The notes under the pieces: model-generated | The model's database searches: none | Told to the model about the DNA's origin: nothing | The model's input: only the letters and a program-made list of their open reading frames with translations | NCBI RefSeq assembly: GCF_000234805.1 | Contig: NC_016645.1 | Span: 434,001 to 498,000, forward strand | From: Pyrobaculum ferrireducens | GTDB lineage: Archaea; Thermoproteota; Thermoprotei; Thermoproteales; Thermoproteaceae | Direction of reading: 5' to 3' | Length of the DNA: 64,000 bases | Shown here: piece by piece, positions 8,587 through 16,689 of the stretch | Layout of the letters: the number at the start of each line of letters is the position of its first letter | Numbering within the stretch: position 1 is the stretch's first letter | Translations under genes and position numbers: made by a program

Positions 8587-9567
8587 GCGGCGTAGGTAGG
8601 AGGCGTAGAGATCACCTCTGCCGAACTGCGCCAAGTCTCGCCTCACGTACTCCGCCGCCTTTTCTGCATCCATAGCTACCACCTCCCCGTCTTTGTATAT
8701 CGAGAGCGGCGGCACGTCTCTATCCACAACGCCGTAGAGATGGGAAAGCGGACCTATGAACCTCCCCCCGTATATCAAGGTGCCTATCGCCGTTTTGACA
8801 AACTCGCCGATTACGGGCCCGAGCTTCCTGTAGCTCTTCGACGTGTACGAGGGCCTTATCAGCCCCAGAGTGTTTTTTAGGTTAGACACGTTGGTCCCAG
8901 CTCCGAAGTTTACAAAGGGGGATACGTAGGAGTCGCCGAGATACCCGCCGTGTTGCTTACGGGTGTAGGCGTCTAAGACTGCGTTCTTGACCTCGTCCCT
9001 GGCCTTGGAGTCGTAGTACAAAACGGTGCCCGGCCGGACGTAGGTAAACGGGAGTACTGCGGACGACGGCCCCACGACCACAGGCCCCTCGATATAAGTG
9101 TGCTCGTACACCCTCCCCCTGATGTAGGCGTCGCCGCGCACGTCGCCCCTCACGTCGCCTCTAACCAACTCCACTCCGAGGTCCCTCAGCCGTGCAAGCG
9201 CAGTCTGCATAATTTCCACGTTGTTCTCTATGATATCTGCAAGAGATTCAAGAGGCGTGGCCATCTGCTCCGCCCCGCCTAGATTAATTCGGGTACTTCC
9301 ACAAACCAAATTCCTCGTCTTAAGTAGATGAGGCACGCAGCCAACCTCCACCTTAGGGACGTCGTGAGGTATGCCCTCTCTAATTTCAAATCTGCAACCC
9401 TCTAGTATAAGTGGGAGGTCTATCTTCTCCTCTACGTATATGACCACCTTCCCCGCCTCGCACAGCGACAGCGCCGCCAGCTCCACGAGCCTAAACCCAC
9501 CAGCGATTAAGTACGGCGGCGGCGCCGCGAGCTCAGGCGCGATGGAGCCGGTCAAGGCGATCTCCAT
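8563..9567 (-). CDS. GlmU-like protein with left-handed beta-helix, no intact nucleotidyltransferase motif
   Basis: 334 residues from ATG 9567. The C-terminal two thirds look like a hexapeptide-repeat left-handed beta-helix of the GlmU/NDP-sugar type: IRGRVYEHTYIEGPVVVG, FGAGTNVSNLKN and KLGPVIGEFVKTAIGT match the acyltransferase region of GlmU. The N-terminal third lacks the usual GGxGTRL nucleotidyltransferase loop, so catalysis by that domain is doubtful. It may act in sugar-nucleotide synthesis for glycosylation. A short tandem repeat encodes RGDV-RGDV-RGDA near residue 140. TTTTTAAAAA at 9587-9596 is the box A at the expected distance; the listed longer frame from 9585 starts inside that promoter. 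Convergent overlap with the helicase gene. Confidence 0.65.
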   Translation of the reverse strand: MEIALTGSIAPELAAPPPYLIAGGFRLVELAALSLCEAGKVVIYVEEKIDLPLILEGCRFEIREGIPHDVPKVEVGCVPHLLKTRNLVCGSTRINLGGAEQMATPLESLADIIENNVEIMQTALARLRDLGVELVRGDVRGDVRGDAYIRGRVYEHTYIEGPVVVGPSSAVLPFTYVRPGTVLYYDSKARDEVKNAVLDAYTRKQHGGYLGDSYVSPFVNFGAGTNVSNLKNTLGLIRPSYTSKSYRKLGPVIGEFVKTAIGTLIYGGRFIGPLSHLYGVVDRDVPPLSIYKDGEVVAMDAEKAAEYVRRDLAQFGRGDLYASYLRRLFKKSLF

Positions 9568-9607
9568 GAATAGACTTATTAACACGTTTTTAAAAAGTGG
9601 CGGGGCG

Positions 9608-10333
9608 ATGATCGAAAAAGCCGTGAAAAAGATCCTGGGGATAGAAGACGCGCCTAAGTGGCTGGAGAGAGAGGTGTTGAGAAAAGTGGAAGAGGGCCTA
9701 GACGTGGACAGCGCCGTGAGCTACCTAGCCCCGTTAATTACGGAGGTGCACAGAACAAACCTCGCCAAGTTCCGACCCGGCGGCGCCAGCATTAGGAAGG
9801 CATCGGTTTTTCTAACGGCGGAGTTGATAGAGCGTCTAGGCTACCACGCCGAGTTCATAGAGCTGTTCGGCTCCACGCTCCCCGCCGCGGCGAGGGGCGG
9901 GGGGACGTACACACCTGTGGTGCCTATTTTCGACAAGAAGAGGAAGTCGCAGTACCTCGCATCCAAAAGCAGGAAATACATGCGTAGCGTTATACAAATC
10001 ACAACCACGCCAGACGCGGAGGGCGTATTAGCCGAGGTGGTCAAGACGCAGAAGCCGCCCTACTACTACCTATACACATCGGCAAACGTCGGGAAGCTCA
10101 TCGAAGACTCGGTGCCCATCTCAGCCACTGTAAACAAAAAATTCAGAGACCTCTACTTCTACTGGAGGTTGTTCAGAGAGCGCGGCTTCCTTGTGCTCGT
10201 GGGGAGGGAGATCGGCGGCGTGTCGGTGGACATCCTCGCCGTGGGACTCGGCAAATACGTCGTGGTAACCGGCGCAAACTCCAAGAAGTTAAATAGGTTA
10301 AAGAAGGTGGTAGATGCGGTTTACCTCGTCTGA
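9608..10333 (+). CDS. Conserved hypothetical protein (241 aa)
   Basis: A soluble, charged protein starting MIEKAVKKILGIEDAPKW. Helical at the N-terminus, then a mixed region (AEFIELFGSTLPA, YTPVVPIFDKK) and a basic centre (KRKSQYLASKSRKYMRS); the C-terminal 60 residues look alpha/beta (FLVLVGREIGGVSVDILAVGLGK). I do not recognise a family. ATG 9608 is preferred because the frame 5' of it is antisense to the divergent gene and because a TTATTAAC box lies about 25 nt upstream. The stop overlaps the convergent small gene by 13 bp. Confidence 0.7.
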   Translation: MIEKAVKKILGIEDAPKWLEREVLRKVEEGLDVDSAVSYLAPLITEVHRTNLAKFRPGGASIRKASVFLTAELIERLGYHAEFIELFGSTLPAAARGGGTYTPVVPIFDKKRKSQYLASKSRKYMRSVIQITTTPDAEGVLAEVVKTQKPPYYYLYTSANVGKLIEDSVPISATVNKKFRDLYFYWRLFRERGFLVLVGREIGGVSVDILAVGLGKYVVVTGANSKKLNRLKKVVDAVYLV

Positions 10334-10605
10334 GCCGCGGCTTTCCTCCTCTCTCTGATTCTGGCCACCTCCTTCTCGATGAGGGAGAGGTGGAAGCCGA
10401 GCTCCTCAATGGCGAATTTCTTAGCCACCTCCCTCCCGTACTTAACAAGCTCCTCCGCCTCCTCCAGCCTCTTCTTCCTCACCTTCTCATACGCAGTATA
10501 CACGACGCACTCAACCAGCTTCTCCCTGAACTCAAGAGCTTTAGCGGAGTTCCCCTCCTTCTCCGCCCACATAATGAGCCTCTCCCACTTGCCACAGATA
10601 GGCAT
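10321..10605 (-). CDS. Small helical charged protein (94 aa)
   Basis: 94 residues, nearly all predicted helical and highly charged, with a Cys-containing N-terminus (MPICGKWERL) and heptad-like EEAEELVKYGREVAKKF. Function unknown. It follows the ribbon-helix-helix gene by 30 bp on the same strand but has its own box A (CTTTATTAACC, 10627-10637) 25 nt before ATG, which overlaps the end of the upstream gene. The pair could be a functional module, but this is inference. Confidence 0.6.
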   Translation of the reverse strand: MPICGKWERLIMWAEKEGNSAKALEFREKLVECVVYTAYEKVRKKRLEEAEELVKYGREVAKKFAIEELGFHLSLIEKEVARIRERRKAAAQTR

Positions 10606-10635
10606 AGCGCCAACTCAAAACACGGTTAATAAAGT

Positions 10636-11139
10636 TTACTCAATTACAGACAACTGAGCCTTGAGCCTCATAAGCTTCATGTACTCCTCCTCCATCCCCA
10701 GCCTCTTAGCCGTCTTCAAAGCCCTGGCAAGCTTCTTATTCAGCTTCATAGCTATTTCGGGATTCCTAGGAATGACCCCAGCCCTTACCTTTCTCAAGTA
10801 GTCCTCCACGTCTCTAATTATAGACGCCACCTCGTCTACAGCCAGCTCGAAATCCACGTCGTCTACAGATGAGGTTTTCTGCACATTCACCGTGAGGACA
10901 ATAGGCTCCACCACGACCCTCTCCCTAGGCCTCTCTATGTTGTACTTGCCCAGAAGGTAGCCAGCTATGAGGTAGCGGACTAGTTCAGAAACCCCATCGA
11001 GACCCTCCCTCTTCGCCAGCTCCTCCAGCACAGACTTCACCTTTCTGTGCACCCTTACGGATACAATCGCGCCCTCCTTGTCCGGCGCCCTGAACAAGTC
11101 GTTGTACGTCAAGTCAAATTCCCTAACCTGGCCGCTCAT
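10636..11139 (-). CDS. Ribbon-helix-helix domain protein
   Basis: 167 residues. Residues 20-60 (GAIVSVRVHRKVKSVLEELAKREGL) have the strand-helix-helix pattern of RHH/CopG-type DNA-binding proteins; the rest is a long, charged helical segment, perhaps for oligomerisation. Archaeal RHH proteins are mostly repressors or antitoxin-like regulators. The start is ATG 11139, with GTATATAAC (11158-11166) as box A. Its target is unknown; the next gene downstream is the small helical protein. Confidence 0.7.
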   Translation of the reverse strand: MSGQVREFDLTYNDLFRAPDKEGAIVSVRVHRKVKSVLEELAKREGLDGVSELVRYLIAGYLLGKYNIERPRERVVVEPIVLTVNVQKTSSVDDVDFELAVDEVASIIRDVEDYLRKVRAGVIPRNPEIAMKLNKKLARALKTAKRLGMEEEYMKLMRLKAQLSVIE

Positions 11140-11273
11140 ATCTCAAAAACTCCCAGAGTTATATACCCCAAACGCCTAAATTCAATATTTACACCAACTT
11201 GGATACACCCACTCCACGGGGTAGCCATTGCCCTTATAAATCACGTTTTTTAAACCCCCAGCAAAACGCCGCC

Positions 11274-12341
11274 GTGTTGGAGCTGTTGGTAATAATACCC
11301 TTCGTGCTTCTCGCCGCGGCGGGCCTCGCCAGGGAGTACAGCTTCTGGAAGGGGGGAGGCGGGGGACATGTACAGACCTGTAGAAAAATCAGCGTGGTGA
11401 TCCCCATGAGGGGGGTCCATGCAGCCACCGAAGAAAATCTGAGGGCGTTGACCTCGCAGAAGGTAAGCACAGAGGTTGAGTACGTTTTCGTCGTAGACTC
11501 GGCGGCGGATCCCGCCTATGAGGTCGCCAAGAGATACGGGAGGGTTCTCCACAGCGAGGGCGAGGGGAAGAGCGCCGCCCTGGCCACCGCGCTTAGGAAA
11601 GCAACCGGCGACTGCATAGTATTTGCAGACGACGACATCAGGCCGGGGCCGCATTGGCTCGAGGAGATGACGGCGCCGCTCTCCAGCTACACAGCAGTGA
11701 CCACCTACCGCTGGTACCTCGGAAGAGGCCTCTGCCACAAGGTGAGGCTGGCCATCAGCAACATGGGGTTCCCAGCGATGCTAGACAGGAGATCAAGGTT
11801 TGTGTGGGGAGGCTCCACGGCCTTTAGGAGGGACTTCGCCGAGAAGACAAGGCTCGCCGACAGACTGCCTAGATACGTAAGCGACGACTACGCGGTGTAC
11901 TCAGCCATTAAGGAGTACGGAGGCGGGATCTGGTTCGCAAAAGGCGCCATAGCCCCCACGCCGGACCCGGACTGCAAACTGGGCGAGGCATTCTGGTGGG
12001 GAGTTAGACAGATCCTAATGGTAAAATGGCACGCCCCCGCGGGGTGGTACGCCGGGCTTGTTATATACACGCTGGGCTTCCTACTCTCCGTGGCGCTACC
12101 GGCGGCCGGCCTCCTAACTGGCGACAGATGGCTACTCGCCGGGCTCGCCCTCCACCCAATTAATCTGCTTAAAGACGCCGTGAGGGCGCGGGGCGTGAGG
12201 AAACACGCCGGCGTGCCGATCAGCCCCGCCACAGTAGTCGCGACGTGGGCAGTGGGCAACTTCGTAATCCCACTCGCAGTGTGGACCTCTGCGTTTGTCA
12301 AGTGCGTCAGCTGGAGGGGGAGGAGGATATGCCGGCAATAG
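11274..12341 (+). CDS. Membrane glycosyltransferase, family 2
   Basis: About 355 residues from GTG 11274. An N-terminal membrane helix (1-20) is followed by a GT-A fold: ISVVIPMRG, the acceptor region with VFVVDSAADPA, and DxD-type FADDDIRPGPHW, then WGGSTAFRRD and a SDDYA stretch typical of processive or ceramide-glucosyltransferase-like GT2 enzymes. Two or three C-terminal helices (about 255-330) anchor it. It probably transfers sugar from a nucleotide or lipid donor at the membrane, for glycolipid or glycoprotein synthesis. GTG 11274 lies 25 nt after TTTTTTAAA (11246-11254); the longer frame from 11199 includes the promoter and was rejected. The stop overlaps the next gene by 13 bp. Confidence 0.85.
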   Translation: MLELLVIIPFVLLAAAGLAREYSFWKGGGGGHVQTCRKISVVIPMRGVHAATEENLRALTSQKVSTEVEYVFVVDSAADPAYEVAKRYGRVLHSEGEGKSAALATALRKATGDCIVFADDDIRPGPHWLEEMTAPLSSYTAVTTYRWYLGRGLCHKVRLAISNMGFPAMLDRRSRFVWGGSTAFRRDFAEKTRLADRLPRYVSDDYAVYSAIKEYGGGIWFAKGAIAPTPDPDCKLGEAFWWGVRQILMVKWHAPAGWYAGLVIYTLGFLLSVALPAAGLLTGDRWLLAGLALHPINLLKDAVRARGVRKHAGVPISPATVVATWAVGNFVIPLAVWTSAFVKCVSWRGRRICRQ

Positions 12342-12559
12342 ACTACTCTGCTCTGTGGGCCGTCATAAAAACTATTTTCCACGCGGCGGCATCTATACTG
12401 GCCGCGCCGGGCCTCGGCGAGGCGGGCGGCCGGGTCATGGCCGCGCTTCTATTCGCCGCGCTATTCTTCATATCGGGGGCGTTTAAAAAGACGCGGAGGG
12501 TAGTGGGGCCTCTACTGGCGATAGCCATCATAATTTCAATACTCCTAGCGCTGGTGTAG
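12329..12559 (+). CDS. Small two-helix membrane protein (76 aa)
   Basis: 76 residues from ATG 12329, preceded by the purine-rich GGAGGGGGAGGAGGAT, a likely ribosome binding site for an internal operon gene. It overlaps the glycosyltransferase stop. Two hydrophobic segments, about 33-50 and 58-76, flank a basic loop (KKTRR). The translational coupling suggests it is an accessory of the glycosyltransferase; no family recognised. Confidence 0.65.
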   Translation: MPAIDYSALWAVIKTIFHAAASILAAPGLGEAGGRVMAALLFAALFFISGAFKKTRRVVGPLLAIAIIISILLALV

Positions 12560-12639
12560 CCCCACCTAAGACGTCACGGGCCCCTGCCTCACAGCTACGC
12601 CGCGACGAGACAAACCTGTCACAGATCCACAGCCCCAGT

Positions 12640-12942
12640 ATACGTCAAGGCCGTCGCTGAGATTAAGACAACGGGCCCTACATCAGTTACCCACGCGGCC
12701 GTGGAGAAGGAGGCAAGATTCTATAAAAAGGGACGAGTCAGCGTGCTACGCAGTCATACACGCCGGCGCTGAGGGCGGACTCGAGGCAGACTACACGAGA
12801 ACAGCCACAGTGCTGAAGACGCTGGGAGTAGACAAGTGAACCAGAAAAGAAAAACAGATACTACTCACCGGAGGCGCACTAGACGCCCTCATGCGCCTAG
12901 AGCTCATATACGCCGCCATAGGCCAATGCCAAAAAACTTAAA
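12640..12942 (+). pseudogene. Decayed 3' end of a PaREP2b gene
   Basis: Read in several frames, this stretch reproduces the C-terminal third of the PaREP2b protein at 2359-4407: EKEARFYK..., HAGAEGGLEADYTRTATVLKTLGVDK, LTGGALDALMRLELIYAAIGQCQK. Stops and small indels break it. It ends about 20 bp before the tRNA-Lys gene. It is a fossil, useful as a marker of family decay. Confidence 0.8.
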
Positions 12943-12964
12943 AACACGTACTGTATATGTAAAG

Positions 12965-13061
12965 GGGCCCGTAGCTCAGCCCGGTTAGAGCGGCGGGCTT
13001 TTAAAGGGCTACGGCCCGGGTAACCCGTAGGTCGTGGGTTCGAATCCCACCGGGCCCGCCA
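12965..13061 (+). tRNA. tRNA-Lys (TTT) with one intron, CCA encoded
   Basis: The acceptor strands GGGCCCG and CGGGCCC pair fully; D arm GCTC...GAGC; T arm GTGGG-TTCGAAT-CCCAC. The anticodon stem GCGGG/CCCGT closes loop CTTTTAA, anticodon TTT. About 19 nt at 13005-13023 interrupt the anticodon loop at the canonical position 37/38, so the precursor needs the splicing endonuclease. Discriminator G is at 13058 and CCA follows at 13059-13061. A TTAAAAAC box near 12945 is the likely promoter. No T-arm intron here, unlike the three tRNA genes downstream. Confidence 0.95.
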
Positions 13062-13116
13062 GTATTTCCGTGTCATCTGATATGGGAACGTTCGCGCCTT
13101 CGCCCTCTGTAGATCT

Positions 13117-13767
13117 CTAGGCCTGGCTGTGGTGCGCCTTTGGCTCTGTGCCGGGTGGCGAGTTGGCTGAGGTGGAGAAGATCTTTTCGGCGCTGTCGGA
13201 GGCTTTGTACAGAGCGATGACGAAGGCTATGCCTAGGACGGCTGAGGCTATTGGGATGGGGGACAGGACGGCGCCTAGCACGTGTAGCCAAGCCACGACG
13301 CCGAAAGTCCCCACTCCCGTGTCGGCCTCCAGTTGACTCCATACCTTAAACCAGAAGATCCCCAGGGCTACGCCGATGAGCCACGTCAACGCCGCGAGGC
13401 CGCCGGGTATCTCCAGCGTGGCGGCCGGCACCCCCGCCATCACCGTGGCCGCGAGGTGCAGTACGTAGATCGCTAAGCCCAGCCCGGCGGCCAGCGTGAA
13501 AATTATGCCGGCGAGGAGGAGGGAGGAGGCGTAGCCGTACAAGTTGCTTTCGAAATTTTTCTGTAGCTTTGTAAAAGCCTTCCACATCAGATACAGGGGG
13601 TAGGCGGAAGCTGCGGCGACGGCGACAAGCCACGCGGCCAGCGCATACGGCGAGAGGAAGATGACGACAGCTGAGGGCAGGGCGAAGAGGAGGACTAGAA
13701 AGCCTATGACTAACGCCTTCTTTATCAACCAAAAAGCGTCTGCAACCTCCCCATAGTCCATGTACAT
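13117..13767 (-). CDS. Multi-spanning membrane protein of unknown function
   Basis: 216 residues with about six predicted membrane helices (about 14-35, 37-57, 80-105, 112-140, 145-165, 170-192) and a polar C-terminus. The layout resembles the DUF973-type membrane proteins common in Crenarchaeota, but I cannot confirm membership. Two ATGs, 13767 and 13761, are possible; AAATTTATA at about 13785-13793 puts the leaderless start at one of them. It is divergent from the surface protein gene at 13845, with which it shares a 77-bp promoter region. Confidence 0.65.
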   Translation of the reverse strand: MYMDYGEVADAFWLIKKALVIGFLVLLFALPSAVVIFLSPYALAAWLVAVAAASAYPLYLMWKAFTKLQKNFESNLYGYASSLLLAGIIFTLAAGLGLAIYVLHLAATVMAGVPAATLEIPGGLAALTWLIGVALGIFWFKVWSQLEADTGVGTFGVVAWLHVLGAVLSPIPIASAVLGIAFVIALYKASDSAEKIFSTSANSPPGTEPKAHHSQA

Positions 13768-13844
13768 ACCTACTCGGGTATAAATTTGATGTGCCCCAGC
13801 CGGCGCGGACGGCTATATTTATAAGTAGACCCCTCTGCATCAGT

Positions 13845-15449
13845 GTGTGGTGGCGGGTCTTCCTTGCCGCCGCCGTGTTGGCCGCGTTGATAGCCGCCGC
13901 TGAGGTTAAGTGGGCGGTCTTTTCCAACCCGAGCGGCGGCCCGGATCTTCCGTGGGGGCTGTGCCTCGCTGGCGGCTACGTCTACGTGGTGGGGTACGAA
14001 TATGGGGCTCTGGGCGGCGGGAGGTGGCGCGTCGAGAGGCGCGACGCAACTGACGGGAGGCTTGTGGGCGTGTGGACGTGGGACCCCACGCCGCTGGACG
14101 ATTGGCCCACTTCGTGCGTCGCCGCAGGGGGCCGGATCTACGTGGTGGGGCACGCGGGCGGCAGGTGGGCGCTGGCGGTGCTAGACGCAGACCTCAAGCC
14201 CCTGGCGCAGTTGATGGAGGAGGTGGAAGGCGCCGCGTACTCCGCGGCGGCGGACTGGCTGTACCTCTACGTGGCCGGCTACGAGAAGGTAAATGAGCGT
14301 GACTGGCAGTGGCGTGTCGAGAAGAGGCGCCTCGGCGACCTCTCCCTAGCGGCCGTCTACACGTCTAACCCCACCAGCTACGGCGACATGGCGAAGGGCA
14401 TCGGCGTCGACCCGGCCACGGGCCGTCTGTGGGTCGTGGGGAGCGCCCTAGACATCTGGTGGGTGGAGATACTAGACAGAGAGCTACGGCGGGTCAAGGC
14501 GCGGGCGCTGGGCGGCTGGTTCGGCCCCGCGGTGGGCGTGGCATTCGACGGCGTGGGCAACGCCTACGTCTACGGCGTAGGCGGCGTCGTCAAGTTTGGC
14601 GCAGAGGGGGAGCCTATCTCCGAGGCAAGGATACGGGACCCCACCGGGGCCGTGTACGCAGGTGGTCGGCTCTACGTCGTCGCTCTGGACGGCGGGTACA
14701 GGTTGGCTGTCTACGGCCCCAGCTACGGCTCCCTACTGGCCAAAATCAACGAGACCGACCTAACGCCCCAGTTGTTGAGACGTGTATACGTAGGCGAGGC
14801 CCCCTACAGAGTTATCCACCAGAGGGCCGCCTACGAGAGAGGCGTCGTGTACGCCGCCGTGGAGGCCGGGGTCTTTTCAGACGTCGGCTGGCTCATACTC
14901 TCCATCTCGCTGACGGCCCCCGTCACGGTTGCTGTGGTGGACGGCTCAGGAGCCCCGCGGGACTGGCTGGTAGAGGTGCTGGACCCGGCGGGTGCGGTGG
15001 TGGCCACAGGCAGGGGAAGGGTGGAGGCCCAGCTGTTGCCCGGGGAGAACTACACAGCCAGGGTCCACGGCCCGTGGCTGTACAACGCCACCTTCACAGC
15101 CGCCGAGGGCTACGTGGCTATCCAAGTCCCCACCGCGGTGGTGGAGGTGGCCGTGGTCGACGGCCGGCCTGCGGGGCCGCGCGTAGTGGTGCTCCGCGGC
15201 CCCGTGGAGATCAGCCTAGACGCCCCAGGAAGGTCTGAGGTGCCCGCTGGGAGGTATACTGTCGAGGTATACGCCGGCGGGAGAGCCGTCAAGGAGGCGG
15301 TGGAGCTGAAGCCCGGAGAGACGCACGTTATTGTGATCACGGCGCCAGAGGAGCGGAGGACATTTGCATACCTGCTTGCCGCGGCGTTGCTGACTGCCAT
15401 CTCCGTGCTGTATGTCGGGATGCGGAGAGCCACAAGACGCGGCGGTTGA
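13845..15449 (+). CDS. Surface beta-propeller-like protein with C-terminal membrane anchor
   Basis: 534 residues. N-terminal hydrophobic segment (about 4-22) acts as signal or anchor. The next ~330 residues repeat a WxxG...GGRxYVVG...W pattern spaced by 45-55 residues, as in beta-propellers (GGYVYVVGYEYG, GGRIYVVGHAGG, WLYLYVAGYEKV, GRLWVVGSALD, GNAYVYGVGG, GGRLYVVALDGG). Then come two Ig/carboxypeptidase-regulatory-like modules (about 375-500) and a final membrane helix (about 508-528) followed by RRATRRGG. It is probably exposed on the cell surface. GTG 13845 lies 25 nt after TATATTTATA (13813-13822); the longer frame covers the promoter. Confidence 0.7.
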   Translation: MWWRVFLAAAVLAALIAAAEVKWAVFSNPSGGPDLPWGLCLAGGYVYVVGYEYGALGGGRWRVERRDATDGRLVGVWTWDPTPLDDWPTSCVAAGGRIYVVGHAGGRWALAVLDADLKPLAQLMEEVEGAAYSAAADWLYLYVAGYEKVNERDWQWRVEKRRLGDLSLAAVYTSNPTSYGDMAKGIGVDPATGRLWVVGSALDIWWVEILDRELRRVKARALGGWFGPAVGVAFDGVGNAYVYGVGGVVKFGAEGEPISEARIRDPTGAVYAGGRLYVVALDGGYRLAVYGPSYGSLLAKINETDLTPQLLRRVYVGEAPYRVIHQRAAYERGVVYAAVEAGVFSDVGWLILSISLTAPVTVAVVDGSGAPRDWLVEVLDPAGAVVATGRGRVEAQLLPGENYTARVHGPWLYNATFTAAEGYVAIQVPTAVVEVAVVDGRPAGPRVVVLRGPVEISLDAPGRSEVPAGRYTVEVYAGGRAVKEAVELKPGETHVIVITAPEERRTFAYLLAAALLTAISVLYVGMRRATRRGG

Positions 15450-15649
15450 CCACAAGCTACCTGCTCATCTACTTTCAAATCCGCCGGGCGCACGGGACGA
15501 GGCGTACGGGATATATACACCCCCCACCGCGGGACGCCTCTAGGCGGCTGGGTGCCACGAGCCGCGAAGCCCCTCGGCGAGGCCAGGCGTGTAGCCATTG
15601 GTTACGTATCAGCCTCCGGGCTGAGTGAGACAAGTTACGGCAACGGAGG
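15450..15649. other. Intergenic region, no gene recognised
   Basis: 200 bp between the surface protein gene and tRNA-Ile. A TATA-like GATATATAC at 15511-15519 on the plus strand is followed by a GC-rich, potentially folded stretch to about 15620. This could be a small RNA gene, but no C/D boxes are present and no H/ACA element could be established. Confidence 0.3.
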
Positions 15650-15775
15650 TGGTGGGCCCGCCGGGATTTGAACCCTGTCCCAGACCCCCTGGCGGGGGCC
15701 TGACGGGACCTCCCGGATGCCCGGGCGGATGCCCTTTATCAGCCGGGCGCTCTAACCGGGCTAAGCCACGGGCCC
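15650..15775 (-). tRNA. tRNA-Ile (GAT) with two introns, CCA encoded
   Basis: On the minus strand the acceptor GGGCCCG (15775-15769) pairs with CGGGCCC (15660-15654), with A73 and encoded CCA (15652-15650). The anticodon stem CCCGG/CCGGG closes CTGATAA, anticodon GAT. Intron 1 (about 15717-15735, 19 nt) is in the anticodon loop. Intron 2 (15675-15703, 29 nt) splits the T stem: removing it restores CCGGG-TTCAAAT-CCCGG. Without that removal no T arm forms. The T-arm intron is a sequence relative of those in the Pro and Val tRNA genes downstream. A TTTTTAAGC box (about 15793) is the likely promoter. Confidence 0.92.
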
Positions 15776-15889
15776 CATCTGCATATATCATACGCCTTTT
15801 TAAGCTTTTCTCTATCCCCTGGCTTTTTAGACGTTGAACTTAGCCCCCTCAGCTTCCACCTATATCTCCACGACGCAGGTTCCTTATGA

Positions 15890-16453
15890 CTAGCCAACTG
15901 ATGTCGTCACCGCCGGCTCTACACACCTAGAGTCTACGAGCCTCACGGCGTATCCGCGGAAGTCTGAGCCTTTCGAGGCCACGATGTATGTCCGGCCGGC
16001 TAGTTGCACCTCGTCTCCCACCTCGGCGTTTAGAATGGCCGCGGCCTCCCCGGCGATTTTCTCCAGCTCGGGGTCAGGGTTCACCCCCCTCTTGGCCGCG
16101 GCGCAGCACAGTAGCACGAGTATGTGAAAGGAGAGGTAGGCCGCGGCGAGTCCCAGGGCTATGGCGGCTACGTAGGCCAGCGACCCGAGCCACGTGCGTA
16201 GAAAGACATACGTAAGCACTGCAACGGCGATGCCGGCCGCTCCTGTGGCAAGCGGCGACTTGGAGAGCCTCTCCTCTCCGCACATGCCGGCCGCTCTTAC
16301 GTCGCCGGGCCCCACCTCCCACCTATTGAAGCCAAGGACCAGCCCATCATGCGCCTTCACCACGGCCGAGCAGAGCGCCCCCCTCCTATACACCACATAC
16401 ACATAGCACCAGGAGCCGAGCCTCTCCCTCAGCCAGACCGCCGCAGAGCCCAC
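15890..16453 (-). CDS. Membrane protein of unknown function (187 aa)
   Basis: 187 residues. The first 65 are polar with several cysteines; two adjacent membrane helices follow (about 70-90 and 94-118); the C-terminal 65 residues form a cytosolic beta-rich domain with VGDEVQLAGRTYIVASKGSDFRG. That tail recalls the end of NfeD-type or OB-like domains, but this is only a resemblance. GTG 16453 lies 25 nt after CATTTATAATG (about 16470-16480). Confidence 0.6.
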   Translation of the reverse strand: MGSAAVWLRERLGSWCYVYVVYRRGALCSAVVKAHDGLVLGFNRWEVGPGDVRAAGMCGEERLSKSPLATGAAGIAVAVLTYVFLRTWLGSLAYVAAIALGLAAAYLSFHILVLLCCAAAKRGVNPDPELEKIAGEAAAILNAEVGDEVQLAGRTYIVASKGSDFRGYAVRLVDSRCVEPAVTTSVG

Positions 16454-16689
16454 GTCTCGACGACGCCTACATTATAAATGCTTTAAGGCGCCATATACCC
16501 CGAGGCGGCCGTAGAGCAGCGGCCTCGCGGCTTGTCGCCGTTTGCCGACGGCCGCGGGGCACATTCGGAGAAGCACGGCGCCGGGGCCTCGGCGGGCAAA
16601 GACAAGGCAGGTCGAAGAAACCGCCCCTCGAATATGTCCACGGCGGGCGAAGCATTGGAGAGGCCATGCGTAAAACTATGGAGGTGGGG
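16454..16689. other. GC-rich spacer, no gene recognised
   Basis: 236 bp upstream of the membrane protein gene and downstream of tRNA-Pro. It has no persuasive open frame. I looked for RNase P (type T) and SRP RNA signatures on both strands and did not find them. Short self-complementary runs such as GGCCGTAGAG...GACGGCC could fold. Confidence 0.3.

Noticed and set aside
9133-9175. Tandem 12-bp units encoding RGDV-RGDV-RGDA as a regulatory repeat
   Set aside because: It is in frame inside a left-handed beta-helix region, where hexapeptide repeats are expected.
9371-9607. N-terminal extension of the gene at 9608-10333
   Set aside because: The extension is antisense to the beta-helix gene and crosses the divergent promoter; ATG 9608 fits the box A spacing.
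14429-15238. Long overlapping frame (269 codons) inside the beta-propeller gene, and similar long antisense frames in GC-rich genes
   Set aside because: Arg/Gly/Pro-rich composition, no motif, fully inside a well-supported gene; a usual shadow of GC-rich coding DNA.
16454-16689. Possible RNase P RNA or SRP RNA in a gene-free GC-rich spacer
   Set aside because: The conserved elements of both RNAs were looked for on each strand and not found.
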